Of a DNA stretch of 56,213 nt, positions 1 through 7,350 are shown in pieces. The translations under genes and the position numbers were made by a program. Position 1 is the stretch's first letter. The number at the start of each line of letters is the position of its first letter. Source of the DNA: Lachnospiraceae bacterium (GTDB lineage Bacteria > Bacillota > Clostridia > Lachnospirales > Lachnospiraceae); the NCBI GenBank assembly GCA_017461045.1, contig JAFTZJ010000008.1, positions 1 to 56,213 of the forward strand, given 5' to 3'. Below the pieces are notes generated by a model. It was not told the DNA's origin, did no database searches, and saw only the letters and a program-made list of their open reading frames with translations.

Positions 1-2
1 AT

Positions 3-1184
3 ATAACAGAAGAAGAAATAGAAGCAGTTGCAGAGGCTTTGCGATCAGGTTGGATTACAACCGGACCTCGAACGAAGGAGTTGGAGCAAAAAATAGCTGA
101 GTATTGTGGTACACCGAAAGCCGTTTGTCTAAATTCCTCTACAGCCTGCATGGAAATGACATTGCGATTGTTGGGGGTAGGACCGGGAGATGAGGTCATC
201 ACCAGCGCATATACCTATACGGCATCAGCAAGTGTTATTTGTCATGTCGGGGCAACTGTGAAGTTGGTAGACACCCAACCTGATTCCTTAGAAATGGATT
301 ATGACCAATTGGAACAGGCAATTACAGAAAAAACCAAGGTCATTATACCCGTGGATTTGGCAGGAATTATATGTGACTATAACCGGATTTTTGATATTGT
401 AGAACGCAAAAAATCATTGTTCCGACCGGCCAATGAATTACAGGAATTATATGGAAGAGTAGTAGTGTTAGCAGATGCTTCTCATTCCTTTGGCGCAGTG
501 CGTAACGGAAAGCGGAGTGGTAGTATTGCAGACTTTTCATCCTTCTCCTTTCATGCAGTTAAGAATTTGACAACTGCAGAGGGCGGTGGACTGGTTTGGA
601 ATCCGCTACCGGGCATGGATGTAGAGGCTATTTATCGTCAATATATGTTATTGTCCCTCCATGGACAGTCGAAAGATGCGTTGGCTAAGACTATGCTTGG
701 AGCTTGGGAATATGACATAGTTGAACCGTACTATAAATGTAACATGACAGACGTACATGCAGCTATCGGTTTGGTCCAGATGAAGCGTTACGAAGGATTA
801 ATGCAACGTCGTCATGAGATATTAGCAAGGTATCAAAAGGGTTTGGCAGATTTGCCTGTGCATGGGTTGAAGCATGTGGGAACCAACTATCGTTCCAGTG
901 GACATTTGTGCTTAATTTGGTTAGATGGAAAGGATATGGAATTCCGGAATCAGTTGATCACAAAACTGGCAGAGGAAGGTGTAAGCAGCAATGTGCATTA
1001 TAAGCCTTTGCCGTTACTGACTGCATATCAGAAGTTGGGATTTCGGATAGAGGATTATCCAAATGCTTATCAGCAGTTTTCAAATGAAATATCATTGCCG
1101 TTGCATACCTGCTTAACCGATGAACAGGTTGCATACATTATTGAGAAGTTCCATACTTGCTATGAGAAGCTTTGTGGCGAGTAA
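3..1184 (+). CDS. DegT/DnrJ/EryC1/StrS-family sugar aminotransferase, 5' end outside the window
   Basis: PLP-dependent aminotransferase of the family that aminates keto-sugars for surface polysaccharide building blocks. The reading frame is open from base 3 to the stop at 1184. The first visible residues (ITEEEIEAVAEALRSGW) match the usual N-terminal region of this family, so the true start lies upstream of the window and the TTG at 39 is not a start. The PLP lysine sits in SFHAVKNLTTAEGG, and the preceding ADASHSFGA segment carries the cofactor-binding Asp. The C-terminal half has the usual YKPLPLL segment. The next gene is a glycosyltransferase on the same strand 62 bases downstream, which supports a capsule or exopolysaccharide locus. 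The sugar substrate cannot be told from the sequence. It could equally be a polysaccharide-biosynthesis C-4 or C-3 aminotransferase. Confidence 0.9.
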   Translation: MTEEEIEAVAEALRSGWITTGPRTKELEQKIAEYCGTPKAVCLNSSTACMEMTLRLLGVGPGDEVITSAYTYTASASVICHVGATVKLVDTQPDSLEMDYDQLEQAITEKTKVIIPVDLAGIICDYNRIFDIVERKKSLFRPANELQELYGRVVVLADASHSFGAVRNGKRSGSIADFSSFSFHAVKNLTTAEGGGLVWNPLPGMDVEAIYRQYMLLSLHGQSKDALAKTMLGAWEYDIVEPYYKCNMTDVHAAIGLVQMKRYEGLMQRRHEILARYQKGLADLPVHGLKHVGTNYRSSGHLCLIWLDGKDMEFRNQLITKLAEEGVSSNVHYKPLPLLTAYQKLGFRIEDYPNAYQQFSNEISLPLHTCLTDEQVAYIIEKFHTCYEKLCGE

Positions 1185-1246
1185 GTGATATAGATAATCA
1201 GAATAGCAAATATGAGTGATAGATGATTCAGGAAAGGAAAGCAACC

Positions 1247-2275
1247 ATGTTACAGGTTCCAGAGCAAACGAATAAATCAGATATGACCGTATCCTTGGGC
1301 GTGGTAGCATACAATGAAGCGGCAGTTATTGAGTCTATACTAAAAGACATAGCTGGGCAGGACTATCCCCATGACCAAATGGAGATTTTATTAGTAGATA
1401 GTGCATCTTCTGATGATACCCGTAAGAAGCTGGAACTGTTTGCACAACAGAACCAAGAATATGGTTTTCGCAGAATACTGGTTTTGGACAATCCAAAACG
1501 AAAACAGGCAGCCGGTTGGAATGTAGTAATTGCAGAAGCAAAAGAGGATATACTGATTCGAATTGATGCCCACGCATCCATACCAAAGGATTTTGTAAAA
1601 AAGAACGTAGAATTGCATATGGAAGGTGAAATGATTACCGGTGGTCCAAGACCCAATATTATTGATGAACCGACTCCTTGGAAGGAAACCTTATTCTTGG
1701 CGGAGAGTTCTATGTTTGGCAGTAGCATTGCTCCTTACCGGAGAGAAAGTGAACGAAAATATGTTAATTCCATGTTTCATGCCGCCTATCGACGAAGTAT
1801 TTTTGAAGAGGTGGGAGGCTTTAATGAAGCCTTGGGGCGAACAGAGGATAATGAATTACACTATCGAATGCGGCAGGCAGGGTATCAATTTTGTTACGAT
1901 TCGAATATTGTGTCTTACCAACATATCCGGAATTCCTTTTCCGGAATGATAAAGCAAAAATATGGTAATGGATACTGGATTGGAAAAACAGTAAAGGTTT
2001 GTCCCGGATGTCTTTCCTTGTATCACTTTGTACCATTTGCATTTATACTGGGGATTTTGATTACAACAGTTTTGTGTTTTGTTTCATTTCCATGGCTGGC
2101 AATTGCAATGTGGGGATTATATTGGCTTTTAGCAATTGCTATGGCGGTAGTGGGAATTATCGGACAGAAGAAATTTCGGATGAGCGATTTGCTATTACCT
2201 ATGTTATTCTTGATACTTCATGTATCTTATGGCGTGGGAACCGTCATAGGGTTGTGTTCCCCAACGAAAAAGTAG
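1247..2275 (+). CDS. Family 2 glycosyltransferase, ExoA-like, membrane-anchored
   Basis: Transfers a sugar from a nucleotide-sugar donor during polysaccharide assembly at the inner face of the membrane. The GT-A fold begins with SLGVVAYNEAAVIESIL and a DSASSDDT nucleotide-binding segment. An acidic metal-binding motif follows in RIDAHASI, and the catalytic region is GRTEDNELHYRMRQAGY. Two hydrophobic segments near the C-terminus (FVPFAFILGILITTVLCFV and a second one ending in VGIIG) should anchor it in the membrane. The arrangement recalls ExoA-type succinoglycan glucosyltransferases. I place the start at ATG 1247 because AGGAAAGGA lies 7-8 bases upstream; an in-frame ATG at 1223 would add eight residues but has no good ribosome site. 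A perfect terminator follows the stop. Donor and acceptor are unknown. Confidence 0.85.
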   Translation: MLQVPEQTNKSDMTVSLGVVAYNEAAVIESILKDIAGQDYPHDQMEILLVDSASSDDTRKKLELFAQQNQEYGFRRILVLDNPKRKQAAGWNVVIAEAKEDILIRIDAHASIPKDFVKKNVELHMEGEMITGGPRPNIIDEPTPWKETLFLAESSMFGSSIAPYRRESERKYVNSMFHAAYRRSIFEEVGGFNEALGRTEDNELHYRMRQAGYQFCYDSNIVSYQHIRNSFSGMIKQKYGNGYWIGKTVKVCPGCLSLYHFVPFAFILGILITTVLCFVSFPWLAIAMWGLYWLLAIAMAVVGIIGQKKFRMSDLLLPMLFLILHVSYGVGTVIGLCSPTKK

Positions 2276-2279
2276 TACG

Positions 2280-2318
2280 AAAGCTATAGATTTATGAAGA
2301 ATCTATAGCTTTATTTTT
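2280..2318 (+). terminator. Rho-independent terminator after the glycosyltransferase gene
   Basis: A perfect 13-bp stem (AAAGCTATAGATT at 2280-2292 and AATCTATAGCTTT at 2300-2312) with a 7-base loop is followed by TATTTTT. It begins 5 bases after the stop codon. Confidence 0.9.
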
Positions 2319-2377
2319 AAATTTACATTAATTTCAAGTTATTCCTATAAATATGGATAGAATTATTCCTGTTTTTT

Positions 2378-2386
2378 TGCTATAAT
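2378..2386 (+). promoter_or_regulatory. Extended -10 promoter upstream of the clpX-like gene
   Basis: TGCTATAAT at 2378-2386 is a perfect extended -10 element. No good -35 hexamer lies at the usual distance, which is common when the TGn extension is present. It is about 70 bases before the clpX-like start. Confidence 0.55.
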
Positions 2387-2453
2387 TCCACTAGTATAGA
2401 AGGACTATTAACAAAAATAAGCTGACGGTAAACCGTTATTTGTGGAGGATACT

Positions 2454-3836
2454 ATGTCAAAAGATATAATTGATAATAATGAAACTGTAGATGATGAAAA
2501 TGAATATGAAAAGTATTGCTATTTGTGTCGCAGACCGGAAAGCACTGTAGGTAAATTGATTTATTTACCAAACGAAATTTATATTTGCCCGGATTGTATG
2601 CAGAATACCTTTGATACATTCAGCAATACCAGTAATATGCAGTTTATGGATTTAAGCGGAATGGATATGTCGCAATTTAATATGAGTGGTGCCCATGATA
2701 TTCCAAAATCCCAGAAGGTAAAGAAAAAGAAGAAAGCAGAAAAGAAGGAACAACCGGAGTTGGATTTGAAGACTATACCGGCACCGCATATGATGAAGGC
2801 ACAATTAGATGAATATGTCATTGGACAGGATTATGCGAAGAAGGTAATTTCTGTTGCTGTATACAATCATTATAAGCGTGTGTTAACAGATACCGTAGAT
2901 GATATTGAAATTGAGAAGTCCAATATGCTGATGATTGGACCGACGGGAAGTGGTAAGACTTATCTGGTTAAAACCATTGCACGCTTGCTCAATGTACCGC
3001 TTGCCATTACAGATGCAACTACCTTAACAGAAGCAGGATACATAGGCGATGATGTGGAAAGCGTATTGTCGAAGCTTTTGGCAGCGGCAGATAATGATGT
3101 GGAAAAGGCTGAACGAGGCATTGTATTTATTGACGAAATTGATAAGATTGCAAAGAAGCGAAATACCAATAGCCGTGATGTAAGTGGTGAATCGGTACAA
3201 CAGGGGCTACTTAAACTGTTAGAAGGAGCAGAAGTGGAGGTTCCGGTAGGTGCCGGAAGTAAGAATGCCATGGTTCCGTTAACAACCATTAATACCAAGA
3301 ACATTTTGTTTATTTGTGGCGGTGCGTTTCCGGATATTGAGGATATTATTAAAGCACGGTTGAATAAGCAGGCATCCATTGGTTTTAAGGCGGATTTAAA
3401 GGATAAGTACGACAAGGAAGAGAATTTGTTAAAAGAGGTAACCATCGAGGATTTGAGAGAATTCGGTATGATACCGGAATTTCTGGGTCGTTTGCCGGTG
3501 ATTTACACCTTGGATTCGTTGGATAAAGAAAAGATGATTCAGATATTGAAGGAGCCGAAGAATGCAATCTTAAAGCAGTATCAGAAACTGTTAAGTTTGG
3601 ATGAAGTAGACCTTCGATTCGATGATTCTGCCTATGAAGCCATTGCAGAAAAGGCGATGGAGAAAAAGACCGGTGCCAGAGCTTTGCGGGCAATTATTGA
3701 GGAATTCATGTTGGATATTATGTATCAGATTCCAAGAGATGAAAGTATTGGCCGGGTAACCATTACTGGTGATTATATTCGGGGAACTGGTGCGCCATTA
3801 ATTGATATGCGGGGAGTATTGGCGCTAGAAGACTAG
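2454..3836 (+). CDS. clpX: ClpX-like AAA+ unfoldase, divergent paralogue
   Basis: ATP-driven protein unfoldase that would feed ClpP. Residues 22, 25, 45 and 48 are the four zinc cysteines of the N-terminal ZBD. After a long Met- and Lys-rich linker (about residues 60-95) comes the AAA+ core: Walker A GPTGSGKT, pore-1 loop GYIGDD (usually GYVG), Walker B IVFIDEIDKI, a recognisable IGF loop (ASIGFKA) for ClpP docking, and the GRLPVI sensor region. The second pore loop, normally carrying RKH, reads GAGSKNAMV here, so that motif is lost. At 460 residues it is longer than the usual 410-430. The start at ATG 2454 is set by GGAGG at 2444-2448; a GTG at 2442 is inside the ribosome site. No clpP is adjacent. 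A two-component system follows after 13 bases, probably in the same operon. It is a ClpX family member with confidence, but perhaps not the housekeeping one. Confidence 0.88.
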   Translation: MSKDIIDNNETVDDENEYEKYCYLCRRPESTVGKLIYLPNEIYICPDCMQNTFDTFSNTSNMQFMDLSGMDMSQFNMSGAHDIPKSQKVKKKKKAEKKEQPELDLKTIPAPHMMKAQLDEYVIGQDYAKKVISVAVYNHYKRVLTDTVDDIEIEKSNMLMIGPTGSGKTYLVKTIARLLNVPLAITDATTLTEAGYIGDDVESVLSKLLAAADNDVEKAERGIVFIDEIDKIAKKRNTNSRDVSGESVQQGLLKLLEGAEVEVPVGAGSKNAMVPLTTINTKNILFICGGAFPDIEDIIKARLNKQASIGFKADLKDKYDKEENLLKEVTIEDLREFGMIPEFLGRLPVIYTLDSLDKEKMIQILKEPKNAILKQYQKLLSLDEVDLRFDDSAYEAIAEKAMEKKTGARALRAIIEEFMLDIMYQIPRDESIGRVTITGDYIRGTGAPLIDMRGVLALED

Positions 3837-3849
3837 TGGAGAAGAACAT

Positions 3850-4575
3850 ATGATAAAGATTGCAATTTGTGATGATGAGCTACTGTTTCGGGAACAGATG
3901 CAAAAAATAATAGCAACCTATATGGAGTTACATGGGTATGCATATCAGATTGATTTATTTTCTTCCGGACTTGAGTTGATCGAAAAAGCAGAAAAGATAA
4001 GGGGATACCAGGCAGTGTACTTGGATATTGGAATGGATGAATTGAATGGTATTCAAACAGCCGAATGTATTCGTCAGTATTCTCAGGATATTCATTTGGT
4101 ATTTGTTACATCCTATTTTCTGTATGCGTTAGAAGGTTACAAGGTTAAGGCGATTCGCTACATTATGAAAGATAATGAGAGCATTGAGGCAAAAATGAAT
4201 GAAAGTCTGGATGCAATCATGGCTTTGTTGGATCGCACGAACTATACGGAACTGTTGGGTTTTCGTGAAGGAGATTTGGAAATATGTTTGGATGATATCA
4301 AATATATTGAAAGTCGGTTGCATATGCTGTTTTTCGAAATGGATATAGAATCGGAAAACACCTATACATTAGTAGAGCGCTTAGACACTTTGGAGGAACG
4401 ATATAAGCAGTATGGGTTTGTAAGGATTCATAAAAGTTATCTGGTGAACTTAAAGTATATAAAGTCTATTAGCCGTTATCATGTGACATTAAAAGATGAA
4501 ACGGTATTAAATATTGCAAAGCCTCGATATATGGAGGTGAAGAATGCATTTCTTAGTTATCGGGGGCGCATATGA
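3850..4575 (+). CDS. LytTR-type response regulator (AgrA-like)
   Basis: DNA-binding response regulator of 241 residues. The receiver domain (about 1-120) starts with IKIAICDDE, has the phospho-acceptor Asp in AVYLDIGMDELNG, and the switch Thr in VFVTSYF. The usual C-terminal receiver Lys is in KAIRYIMK. The second half (about 135-240) is a LytTR domain, with DDIKYIESRLHM and a KSYLVNLKYIKSI segment typical of AgrA, VirR and ComE regulators. It overlaps the following kinase gene by four bases (ATGA), so the pair is translationally coupled. Such regulators usually answer to a peptide-sensing GHKL kinase. Target genes are not evident here. Confidence 0.9.
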   Translation: MIKIAICDDELLFREQMQKIIATYMELHGYAYQIDLFSSGLELIEKAEKIRGYQAVYLDIGMDELNGIQTAECIRQYSQDIHLVFVTSYFLYALEGYKVKAIRYIMKDNESIEAKMNESLDAIMALLDRTNYTELLGFREGDLEICLDDIKYIESRLHMLFFEMDIESENTYTLVERLDTLEERYKQYGFVRIHKSYLVNLKYIKSISRYHVTLKDETVLNIAKPRYMEVKNAFLSYRGRI

Positions 4576-5873
4576 TAGTTGATAGAATTGTAGATATAAT
4601 TACCTTAGCAATTGATATTATAATAAAATTTCGTTTTTTCTTTTTGTTTGCAAATGATAAGCGTAAGCGAGGGAAACCACAACAAATCGGTATGCTGATG
4701 GCATTTTTTAGCGGATACTTGTTTATTACTCTGGCATTTCGACGAATCTTTCCGATTAAAATATCGGTTGGAACTCTGCTTTTGACAATGGTCATGTGGT
4801 GGTTTTTTAAGCAATCTTTTTGGCGGACATTGGCGCTTAGCTTGATATGCATGATGTTTACAATGGTGTGGGAATTACTATATGTAACGGTGATACAGTT
4901 ATTTTTTTCCTTGGAAGCCTTGAATAATCCATGGGTGGGAGGAACGATTACAGTTATTGGTTTTATGATAGAATTATTCCTACTGGAGATATTGGGGCGA
5001 TTCTTCTCGAAGAAGAATACCAGATTTTTTAATTTGCGGGAAAGCTTGATTTTGTTTGTTATCCCATTTTCAGAATTGGTTTTAATCGTTGCAGTAGAAG
5101 AAACCTTTGGAATTATTACATATGCTAAAGAGTCTGTTATTTATGCAGTTTCTGCTTTTTGGTTGATATTAATGAATCTGATTTTTTACTATCTTCTGTA
5201 TTGTATTCTACAACGGGAAGATAAGGTACGACGGTATCAGGATTTTGAACAGCAGATGAAGAAGGAATTGCAAATGTACAATACGATTTCTGAGAACTAT
5301 AATCAGCAACGGAAGCGTACACATGAATTTCGGAATCATATGCTATGTATTGAATCCCTTGTAAATGCTAAGGAATACGATTCTTTAGAGGCTTATATGA
5401 AGAATCTGAATCATGAGCAACAGCAACGGGTGGAGCATATTGATACAGAGCATGTAATTGTAAATGCAATCTTGAATTCAAAGTTTCAGGAAATGCAGAA
5501 AAAGGAGATTATGTTCGTTCCGGTGTTGAGCGGATTAAATCATATTCCGTTGGATGATAAAGATATTGTAATTGTGCTTTCCAATCTGTTAAATAATGCA
5601 ATTGAAGCCTGTGAACATGCAGAAACGAGAGTTATTAAGTTGAAGTTTGTACGGGAGGAAGATGAAATTGTTCTTGCTGTGCAGAATACATGCAAGGAAG
5701 CACCTCGCAAAAACGGTGTAGGCTTCCAAACTACGAAAGCAGATGCAGAGAATCATGGCATTGGAATTGAAAATATTGTAACCACTATAGAACGATATGA
5801 TGGGGAATACAATATGGAGTATAAGGATGGATGGTTTTACTTTTGGTGCCTCCTGCCTTGTACGAGAAAATAA
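4572..5873 (+). CDS. GHKL-family sensor histidine kinase (AgrC-like)
   Basis: Membrane sensor kinase partner of the preceding LytTR regulator. The first about 210 residues hold five to six hydrophobic segments, as in AgrC-type peptide sensors. The phospho-accepting His lies in RTHEFRNHMLCIESL. The ATPase domain has the N box NLLNNAIEACEHAE and a glycine box in NHGIGIENI. The HPK10-like layout (membrane domain, short His helix, GHKL ATPase) is known from quorum-sensing receptors. The start ATG overlaps the regulator stop. No agrD/agrB-like signal peptide or processing gene was found nearby, so the ligand is unknown. Confidence 0.88.
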   Translation: MIVDRIVDIITLAIDIIIKFRFFFLFANDKRKRGKPQQIGMLMAFFSGYLFITLAFRRIFPIKISVGTLLLTMVMWWFFKQSFWRTLALSLICMMFTMVWELLYVTVIQLFFSLEALNNPWVGGTITVIGFMIELFLLEILGRFFSKKNTRFFNLRESLILFVIPFSELVLIVAVEETFGIITYAKESVIYAVSAFWLILMNLIFYYLLYCILQREDKVRRYQDFEQQMKKELQMYNTISENYNQQRKRTHEFRNHMLCIESLVNAKEYDSLEAYMKNLNHEQQQRVEHIDTEHVIVNAILNSKFQEMQKKEIMFVPVLSGLNHIPLDDKDIVIVLSNLLNNAIEACEHAETRVIKLKFVREEDEIVLAVQNTCKEAPRKNGVGFQTTKADAENHGIGIENIVTTIERYDGEYNMEYKDGWFYFWCLLPCTRK

Positions 5874-5882
5874 AACGAGCAC

Positions 5883-5911
5883 TTGACAGTTGGACATTTC
5901 AAGGCTATTAT
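5883..5911 (+). promoter_or_regulatory. Strong sigma-A promoter of the pheST leader
   Basis: TTGACA at 5883-5888, a 17-base spacer and TATTAT at 5906-5911. Transcription should begin near 5918, upstream of the T-box leader. Confidence 0.8.
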
Positions 5912-5949
5912 AAGAACAGTGCAAAAAGGTTTAATCAAATACTTATAGT

Positions 5950-6190
5950 ATATCAGCATGGAAGGTGCAAGAAGGAATCTGTTTCCCTGCCAGAGAATAG
6001 AGGTCATCGGCTGGAAGCCTCTTAAGAAGGAGCAAGTTCTTAGTTTCACACCGGAGCTTTCTGTTTGAAATTATAGTAGGACAGAACGTGTGATGACGTT
6101 ACACATCACTTAAGTGTCTGTCATTGACAGGAATTAGGGTGGTACCGCGAACTTATAGCTCGTCCCTTTTAGGGGCGGGCTTTCTTTATG
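5950..6190 (+). promoter_or_regulatory. T-box riboswitch, phenylalanine specifier
   Basis: Leader RNA that senses uncharged tRNA-Phe and controls pheS-pheT by antitermination. The 14-nt T-box AGGGTGGTACCGCG is at 6136-6149. In the 3' side of stem I the specifier context TTCACACC gives codon TTC at 6045-6047, matching Phe and the downstream genes. The distal stem I region (about 5995-6022) contains the CTGGAAG type loop. The terminator arm GCTCGTCCC ... GGGCGGGC at about 6158-6180 competes with the T-box antiterminator. The 5' boundary is approximate. Confidence 0.93.
6158..6188 (+). terminator. Regulated terminator of the T-box
   Basis: GC-rich hairpin (GCTCGTCCC / GGGCGGGC, with G-U pairing) followed by TTTCTTT. 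Its 5' arm overlaps the sequence that can pair with the T-box bulge, so it forms when tRNA-Phe is charged. Confidence 0.85.
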
Positions 6191-6265
6191 CTTGTAGATA
6201 GCAACGCAACACCGAGCAACTGTTGTTGCAAGATAGAAAGGACAAATAATTAGGAGGAATAAAGA

Positions 6266-7285
6266 ATGAAAGAGAAACTGCAAGCCATTCAGGCAGATGC
6301 CATTGCAAAAATCGAAGCGGCAAATGATCTGGATGCATTGAACGAAATTAAGGTTAATGTGTTAGGTAAAAAAGGTGAACTGACACAGGTATTAAAAAGT
6401 ATGAAGGATGTTGCACCGGAAGACCGTCCGAAGGTTGGTCAGATGGTAAATGATACCCGTTCAGCTATTGAAGAAAAATTAGAAGCAGTGAAGAAGGATA
6501 TAACCAAGAAGCAACGGGAAGAAAAGATGAAGAATGAAGTCATCGATGTTACCCTTCCGGGCACCATGCATATGAAGGGACATCGTCATCCGAATCAAAT
6601 TGCTTTAGAAGAATTAGAACGCGTATTTATAGGTATGGGCTATGAGATTGTAGAAGGTCCGGAAGTAGAATATGACCGCTATAATTTTGAGTTATTAAAT
6701 ATTCCTGCCAATCATCCGGCAAAGGACGAGCAGGATACATTCTATATTACAAAAGATATTTTGCTTCGTACCCAGACTTCACCGGTACAGGCACGTATTA
6801 TGGAAACCGGAAGAATGCCGATTCGTATTCTGGCGCCGGGACGTGTATTCCGTTCAGATGAGGTAGATGCAACCCATTCACCATCCTTCCATCAGGTAGA
6901 AGGTCTGGTAGTGGACAAGAATATTACATTTGCAGATTTAAAGGGAACCTTAGAGCAGTTTGCTCGTGAATTTTTTGGGCCGGAAACTAAGATTAAGTTG
7001 CGTCCGCATCATTTCCCATTTACAGAACCAAGTGCGGAAGTAGATGTAAGCTGCTTTAAGTGTGGCGGTAAGGGCTGTCGTATGTGTAAGGGTAGCGGTT
7101 GGATTGAAATCTTAGGCTGTGGTATGGTTCATCCAAAGGTATTAAAGGATTGTGGAATTGACCCTGAAGAATATTCCGGATTTACATTCGGTATCGGTTT
7201 GGAACGTGTAGCATTGTTGAAGTATGAAATTGACGATATGCGTTTGTTATACGAGAATGATATGCGTTTCTTAAAACAGTTCTAA
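6266..7285 (+). CDS. pheS: Phenylalanine-tRNA ligase alpha subunit
   Basis: Catalytic alpha chain of the alpha2-beta2 enzyme that charges tRNA-Phe in the cytoplasm. At 339 residues it has the normal bacterial length. The N-terminal part is the helical coiled-coil that contacts tRNA (about 1-85). The class II core includes TQTSPVQARIM, motif 2 around GRVFRSDEVDATHSPSFHQVEG, and motif 3 in FGIGLERVALLKY. The CFKCGGKGCRMCKGSGW segment before motif 3 is a cysteine-rich insertion seen in many Firmicutes. A good AGGAGG site precedes ATG 6266. It is controlled by the T-box leader and followed by pheT. Confidence 0.98.
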   Translation: MKEKLQAIQADAIAKIEAANDLDALNEIKVNVLGKKGELTQVLKSMKDVAPEDRPKVGQMVNDTRSAIEEKLEAVKKDITKKQREEKMKNEVIDVTLPGTMHMKGHRHPNQIALEELERVFIGMGYEIVEGPEVEYDRYNFELLNIPANHPAKDEQDTFYITKDILLRTQTSPVQARIMETGRMPIRILAPGRVFRSDEVDATHSPSFHQVEGLVVDKNITFADLKGTLEQFAREFFGPETKIKLRPHHFPFTEPSAEVDVSCFKCGGKGCRMCKGSGWIEILGCGMVHPKVLKDCGIDPEEYSGFTFGIGLERVALLKYEIDDMRLLYENDMRFLKQF

Positions 7286-7350
7286 ACAGATAACAAAGAA
7301 TAATGAATGAAAATGACAAAAAGCAATTCGGAATTTAGGAGGTAAATAAA

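Noticed and set aside
39-41. TTG at position 39 as the start of the aminotransferase
   Set aside because: The frame is open to the window edge and the residues before it match the family N-terminus.
5831-6049. Small frames across the pheST leader considered as an agrD-like signal peptide
   Set aside because: They overlap the kinase end, promoter and T-box, and show no amphipathic leader or conserved cyclic-peptide pattern.
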